A DNA stretch of 64,000 nt from Dermatemys mawii (taxonomy: Eukaryota; Chordata; Testudines; Dermatemydidae): NCBI GenBank assembly GCA_007922305.1, contig ML677365.1:11071703-11135702 (forward strand), in the 5' to 3' direction. This document shows positions 58,715-64,000 of the stretch, in pieces. Numbering within the stretch: position 1 is the stretch's first letter; every line of letters begins with the position of its first letter. Under the pieces are notes generated by a model that saw nothing but the letters and a program-made list of their open reading frames with translations, had not been told where the DNA came from and ran no database searches. Made by a program: the position numbers and the translations under genes.

Positions 58715-59030
58715 TAACCGACATAACCCAACATCCCAGGGTTTTTTTCTTTCTCCCTTATGACTGGAGAGCTGTTATTGGCCCACTTATATCTTGAATG
58801 GCCCCTTTGAAATATGTGTTAATTACTTATGCTAAACAATCTGTCCCATCTTGTATTTAGCTGTGACACTCTGAGTATGATTCCCAGACCTGATGACAAG
58901 CTCTGTGTAAGCTCGAAAGCTTGTCTATCTCACCATCGGAAGTTGGTTCAATAAAAGACATTACCTCACCACCTTGTCTCTCTAGTATCTTGGAACTGAC
59001 ATGGCTACAACAACACGGTACATGTCAGGT

Positions 59031-59264
59031 ACTGGGTTAGCTTCAGATACTGTGAATAACTTTGTTTGCTAGATAAATTCATTCTTGAAATACATGGCTC
59101 TGAGTCCTGTGAGGATCTCACATACCTCTAGATGTCTTGGAGGATTAATTCTGGAAATATTACAATGTCATGCTCCATTATGGATACCCAATTTAAATAA
59201 TAGCACCATAACTTTTATTCAGTATTCTCTCTGTTGAAGGAACAAACTTTTTGAATAATGGAAA
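59031..59264. other. intronic DNA, no gene seen
   Basis: Nothing recognised. Confidence 0.5.
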
Positions 59265-59605
59265 AAGGCTTAGCGCCGACTCCATGGGTGATCCAAGGCT
59301 AAAGCATCCATGGAAAAAAATAGTGGGTGCTCAGCACCCACTGGCAGCCCTGCGGATCAGCTCTTCGCCCTCCTTCCCAGTGCCTCTTGCCTGCAACCAG
59401 CCGTTCAGTGGTGTGCAGGAGGTACTGGAGGAGCAATGGAAGGAGTGGGGGCAGGAAGAGGCAGGGGAGGAGCAGGAAGAGGCAGAAGAGGGGCAGGAAG
59501 TGATGGGATGGGATCTTGTGGGAAGGGGAGGAGTGGGGTGCAGAGCCTGGGATGGAGCGGGGGTCGAACACTCCCAAGAACTCAGGAAATTGGTGCCTAT
59601 GAAAC
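59265..59605. repeat. GC-rich turtle non-autonomous DNA element
   Basis: Begins GGCTTAGCGCCGACTCCATG with GTGGGTGCTCAGCACCCACT as an internal palindrome, has a purine-rich middle (GGAGGAGCAATGGAAGGAGT, GGGGCAGGAAGAGGC), and ends GGAAATTGGTGCCTATGAAA, an imperfect inverse of the left end. I associate this layout with a turtle interspersed repeat. The Glu-rich open frame inside (59251-59631) and its partners are compositional, not genes. Confidence 0.6.
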
Positions 59606-60311
59606 TAAGAATTTCTGCATCAGCAGTTTGAACACAAGTTGCACATCAAGTTGTGATTTTCTTCCAGAACTGTTACTTCTACTGAGATATTTATCTCTGC
59701 ATTTTATAAATATTACCAGTTTATTTCTTTCTAGTTAACATTTTATTGAGTTCTAACATTGTACAGGTTTATGTTTTTATAATTTGCCTTGACATATCCA
59801 TACTGGACATTTGGAATTTGAGTAAAACACTGCCTTGAGCTTTCATTTTAAGGGTTTAGTTGGACAGTTTAAGAATTTACATATTGATTTTTGAGCCCTC
59901 TGAGCACCATTAAAATAAATGCCTTAATGTGCAAAAGGACACAAGTTTTAGAACTGGAAATCTTTGCTTTTGCCTTTTGCTTTTACAGTTATGTAGACAG
60001 ATAAGCCTCTTGTAGCTGTACATTTCCATAGCCTTATAAATTATTCCAGCTATACTTGGCATTAATTTATGGTGGTGTCATGCAGAAGAGATCAGTTTGT
60101 ATCAGGAGAAACTGATCCAAAGGACCTGATCCAAACTGATCTATAGGACCTGATCCAAAGGCCCACAGAGATCACAGAGGTTCTGATCAGCATGCCTGTA
60201 ATTGCACAATGCATTCCCCTTTTTGCTGCAGCCTTACAAAGAATGTACATTTGGTGAATCACACTTTTAGCACTTTACACATAAAAGGTTAAGTTCATAT
60301 ATACTTACCCC

Positions 60312-60347
<36 letters not shown>

Positions 60348-61759
60348 GCACTGCATAAATTGTATGCAATTTTAGAGATACACATTTGGTTATAAAGACA
60401 AAAATATCACCAATTGTATTAAAGAGCAATCATCAGTTATTGAAAATAAATCAGACTTTAAGAAAAAAAATATTTTTCAATATTTGATCTAGAGCCTTTA
60501 GCAGATACACACGTTGGAACTTTTAAAAGATTGTTGCTTTTCTACATTCCAAATCTAATAGCACTCATAATTAATGTGCTCAGTCTAATGAGATGTAAAT
60601 AACAGAAAATGATATATTGTCCTTGGTTGGGTCAGAATAATAATCTATAGGACACAGCGGGTACTAGTTGGCCAATTAACTCCTTAAAAACAAACCTATT
60701 TTATTGAAAAAATAGGCACTGACTTTAGCAACTGTGGTGGTTCTCTTAAAGTTTAGGTGGTGGAAGGAAAAAAAGAATAAAAAAAGATACCTTTTGATGA
60801 GAGATTATGTAGTCTTTACAATCGAGTAAATTTAGTTGCTGTTGCAGCAGAGGAATGTGATAGGAAATTTTACAGTTGAAGGAGAAATGTCACAGTATTT
60901 TGATAAGAGAGCGATGAACTTTTTTTCCCTTGTGCCATTATCAAGGCGAAGTGAACAAAATGCATCATTTATAACCCACAGCTCTACCATTATCTCCTGG
61001 TGAGACACTTGTTTTAAAACACACTAGGACCTTTTTTCTCTAAGACTAAAGCTCTCTGTGAGGCTCAGTCTTCCTTTATAATCATGAAAGAAAGTTGACA
61101 CTTGTGTGGGCCAAAGTTTCCAGGCAACCACACAAGGGCAGTCATGCACCGTCCGGGTCACCCCTAGTTCTGAAGTACAGAGGAAGAATACAAACAGTAT
61201 ATGCCCCTTTGATCGCAGATACCATCTAAAACTGATGTGGAGAGAAAATCCTGCACCACTGAAGAAAGGCACCTCAGTCGGTTTAGAGCATTTTCTTACC
61301 TAATACAACCCAGAAAAGAAAGGTTAATATGTCATAGACAAAAAACTACTAAAACAAAGTATTTCTTGATAGCCACAGAAACATCATGGACTCTGCTCTG
61401 GCATTTTGTACTTATACCTGGAGATCTTTGCTCTCTCTTCATAAACATGAATCTCCAGCACAGCAGGATGGCTTCTTTCACTGCATGGTGTTCATTCACC
61501 AAAACTAATACCCAAACATGTAATTTTGAACTGGCATGAGGGCAAGATCTGGCTGACTATTTAGAGTAGTGGGGATTTCAAATATTGACATAAAGATTAC
61601 TCTTCTTTTGACTATATATAGGGGCATGATCACTGTAATACAAATATATGCTGCACTTAATTTAAGCAGGAATCAGCAAAGAAGAGACATCTACATAGTT
61701 TAAGTTATATGAGCTGGTTGTTATAGTCTAATTCTTAGTGAACATTCAGTGGTAACTGG
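59606..61759. other. intronic DNA, no gene seen
   Basis: AT-rich. A small GATCC-containing repeat (ACTGATCCAAAGGACCTGAT and relatives) is at 60110-60165 and a (TA)n(CA)n microsatellite at 60312-60347. Open frames at 61024-61539 have no family support. Confidence 0.5.
60312..60347. repeat. (TA)n(CA)n microsatellite
   Basis: About nine TA units directly followed by about eight CA units. Confidence 0.95.
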
Positions 61760-62910
61760 CACCCTCTATGGACGTCTCAGCAAAGACCAAAGATTTCAAC
61801 TGATACATGGATGAATCATCCCTCTGGATGCGTCCCAGAACTGTGAGGCACCACCTGCCCCTACCATGAGGAAGTCTTGTTTGTGCTTGCTATGGGCTAG
61901 CTCCCTGAATGCACCAGTCTCTGGCAATACAAGCACTGCCTTCAAGGACTCCTCATGACTCGCGCTCTCTCTACTGGTTAGCGAAAGGCACACATCAACC
62001 CCCTGAGTCCTCCGAGCACCCCTCTGGGGAGCTCAGTCTTGTTTCACTAAACACTCAGAACTCTCAGATTCACTACCCCTGAAGGAAAGAACACATCAGT
62101 TTGCAAGATTTGACTTAGGAACAACATTTCACTTAACACACGACACTTTTGGTGAAAACAAGAGTTAAGTTTATTCCAAAGAACAGATTCAAGTGACAGA
62201 AAATAAGAATATTGGGAACAAATCATTACATATAAAACTAAATCATAACATGCTTTCTAGAGCCTAAACTTAACTAATAAAGCATTCTGTGATTGCCTAT
62301 AGCTTACTCCAAATACCTTCCCCTGAGATCCCTTCTCATAAGATTGTGCCCTTGGCAGCATGTCCTCACAGACTGAACGAACACCTGGAAGTTCAGCTGC
62401 ACTCCAGACATTGTTTCAAAAGTTCATTGTCTTACTTCTAAACAGGATAACCCTTGCTGTTTTTGTTTTTTCCTGCAGCCCCCACAATTGCACTGGCATT
62501 TTGCTAAGACTGTGAATTGGGCATCCATTTTTAACCATACACTACTCAATCTGCACATGACCAGCCAGAGTGGGATAAACATCTGTTCCTCTCTGACTGA
62601 CAGGTGTATATGGATCACTTTTTGGTGAGCTGCCTTAACTCACAAATCCAGAAAATATATTTTTTTGGATGGATGGATGGATGGATGGATGGAAGACTCC
62701 TCACATATTTTCTGTACATACATCTTGTGATGCTTATGATGACCAGTGTGCCACAGGTTTTCATTAGAGACTTTACATACCCTGTTTGGGTGAATTAATA
62801 CCCCTATGTATCCCTGTGCCCTCTGCCAGTTGGCATCAAGAGGTTCTTGGGTTACACTATGCTACCCTGTTAGCATTAGTTGTTGAGCGGACACATATTG
62901 GTGGGACAGT
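61760..62910. repeat. unclassified turtle interspersed repeat, possibly LTR-derived
   Basis: Segments such as CTAAACACTCAGAACTCTCA, AACATTTCACTTAACACACG and AAGAGTTAAGTTTATTCCAA match a long repeat I associate with turtle genomes, perhaps an endogenous retroviral LTR or Gypsy-like piece. No exact ends, no coding motif found. A (GGAT)n microsatellite lies within it. Confidence 0.35.
62667..62693. repeat. (GGAT)n microsatellite
   Basis: Six GGAT units plus GGA. Confidence 0.95.
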
Positions 62911-63700
62911 ATTGAATGGAGAGGAAATCAATCTCCAGGCGCTATCAATCTAGTAAGTTTCATCAATTATATATTTACTTAAATATGAATACAGAGGCAC
63001 AGGTTTGCTTTATAGAACGTGGCTGAAGATCTCATTTGGACACTCAAGTTATTCTGACTCTTCTACTGATATCATGTTTAACGTCCAAATCTCATTGCCT
63101 CTGTTGTTAGTGTCAATGCATTTCCTTAGTCAATGAGGTCTGGGATTCAATAAGAACTTTCATTGAAAAAAACATTTAATATATTTAGCTGCTAACAAAA
63201 AGCTGGTGGAGAAAAGAGACACAAGTTTAATTGTTTTTGAAAGAGACTGTTTTAAGTTAATTATTTTAGATACATGAATTTGCAGATTATCCTTACATAT
63301 ATACTCACCCCATAATACTGCCAAGGGCAATGAGATCTGGGTTAACTGCTATTTTGTGTGCCAACTGCACAAAATAAAACTAGATTGATCAGCTAAAACT
63401 AGTAAAGTACTTACACCATTTCACCACTTACATTGTCTGTCCTTGTCCTTCCAAGGTAAATCTGCCTCTGTGTAGAAATGAGCTTTCACAACAGACCACA
63501 GTATAACAAAAAATCCTGACATCCTCTCTTATTTCTGTAATATCCCATGTTTACTTAAGTAAAGGGAGAGTAAAGTCCCATTGCTTTCACTTCTTCTCTT
63601 TATACCATTTTGGGAATTCTTTCAAAAAATTCAAAACAATTTCCTTTAAATGATTTTTGTACTGAAATAGGGCTTGACTGAAAGCCCTTTGGTTCAGGCT
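62911..63700. other. intronic DNA, no gene seen
   Basis: Featureless AT-rich DNA. Confidence 0.5.
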
Positions 63701-63994
63701 CTTAGGCTATATCTACACAAGCACATTTATCAGTAAAACTTCTGTTGGTCAGGAATGTGAAAAAAATCTGTACTGATGTAAGTTTCATTGACAGAAGCGC
63801 GGACAGCACTAGATCAGTGGGAAGTATTCTTCTGCCAACATAGTTACCATCACTCATTGGGGGAGGTTTAATTATGCTGGAAACAGTGCTTTTCCTCAGC
63901 GGCATAGAGCAGCTACAAGGGAGAACTTACAGCAGCACAGCTGCAGCAGTACAACTGTGCAACCATAAGGTCTCTACTGTAGACGTAGCCTGAG
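63701..63994. mobile_element. MITE with GGCTAYRTCTACA ends
   Basis: Left CTTAGGCTATATCTACA and, inverted, right CTCAGGCTACGTCTACA match in 14 of 17. The interior (CTTCTGTTGGTCAGGAATGT, AGCGCGGACAGCACTAGATC, CTCATTGGGGGAGGTTTAAT, ATAGAGCAGCTACAAGGGAG, CAGCACAGCTGCAGCAGTAC) matches a very abundant turtle/bird non-autonomous DNA transposon. Non-coding; no target duplication recognised. Confidence 0.85.
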
Positions 63995-64000
63995 TGACCA

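Larger units (their letters stand above)
58270..59030 (+). mobile_element. Penelope-like element, 3' part, with hammerhead-bearing inverted terminal pieces
   Basis: Both ends carry related sequence in opposite orientation. On the right (plus): CCTGATGA (58889-58896), AGCT/AGCT stem, GAAA (58915-58918), GCTTGTCT, CCAATAAAAG-like TTCAATAAAAGACATTACCT and the tail GACATGGCTACAACAACAC. On the left (58288-58388, minus): CTGAAGA, AGAGCTC...ACTC, GAAA, GCTTGTCTC, ATAAAAGGCCTCACCTACC. Between them lies coding remnant of the GIY-YIG endonuclease. This architecture (GIY-YIG endonuclease plus hammerhead motifs in terminal repeats) is that of Penelope-like retroelements. The reverse transcriptase is absent. 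Confidence 0.75.

Noticed and set aside
59251..59738. Overlapping Glu/Gly-rich plus frames and Leu/Pro-rich minus frame (up to 142 codons)
   Set aside because: They lie in the purine-rich middle of a turtle non-autonomous repeat; all frames are open for compositional reasons.
1857..62693. CRISPR array or bacterial-type operon, terminator or ribosome-binding sites
   Set aside because: Direct repeats here are microsatellites or transposon parts; the sequence is vertebrate nuclear DNA and no prokaryotic gene organisation is present.

Overview
Vertebrate nuclear DNA, almost certainly from a turtle. The window is AT-rich, has no operon-like coding, and is crowded with repeats of many ages. Repeat types typical of cryptodiran turtle genomes are present: tRNA-derived Cry-type SINEs, CR1 LINE tails, Harbinger, hAT-like MITEs, DIRS, Penelope-like elements and TG...CA LTRs. 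The species cannot be fixed from the sequence alone.

Host gene: one host exon is convincing, on the minus strand at 20122-20240. It has a consensus acceptor and donor and encodes 39 residues recognised as ZFPM2 (FOG2), just before or at the start of its PR-like region. No other ZFPM2 exon was seen, so the rest is read as two very long introns of this gene: 20241-64000 is the upstream intron and 1-20121 the downstream one.

Mobile elements from left to right: a CR1 tail (9.25-9.42 kb); a 57-bp-arm palindrome (10.57-10.70 kb) joined to a decayed two-gene Harbinger element (10.7-13.98 kb) with a spliced MYB-like accessory gene and a convergent transposase split by a CR1 copy; a hAT MITE (15.6 kb); a solo LTR-like element (17.95-18.6 kb); a Cry SINE (20.75 kb); a Penelope-like palindrome with hammerhead-like cores (25.7 kb); a DIRS-type tyrosine-recombinase retroelement (26.2-28.85 kb); two DNA-transposon derivatives (32.6-33.3 kb); an unclassified element with a long, nearly intact gene (about 35.7-38.2 kb); a second Penelope-like palindrome (39.6 kb); CR1 (41.1 kb); two LTR-like elements (42.3 and 43.8 kb); a MIR-like SINE (45.4 kb); a Cry SINE (48.8 kb); a hAT MITE (49.5 kb); an eroded 3-kb CR1 (51.2-54.3 kb); a Penelope-like 3' part with GIY-YIG endonuclease remains (58.3-59.03 kb); and a MITE at the right edge (63.7-63.99 kb).

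Most interesting: (1) the unclassified element at 36-38 kb, whose 562-codon frame is broken by only two stop codons and whose upstream region holds four exact copies of the ATF4/CHOP amino-acid response element core within 82 bp; (2) Penelope-related repeats carrying hammerhead-ribozyme-like cores inside head-to-head palindromes; (3) the Harbinger element, where removing the CR1 copy and one 4-bp target duplication rejoins the transposase frame exactly.
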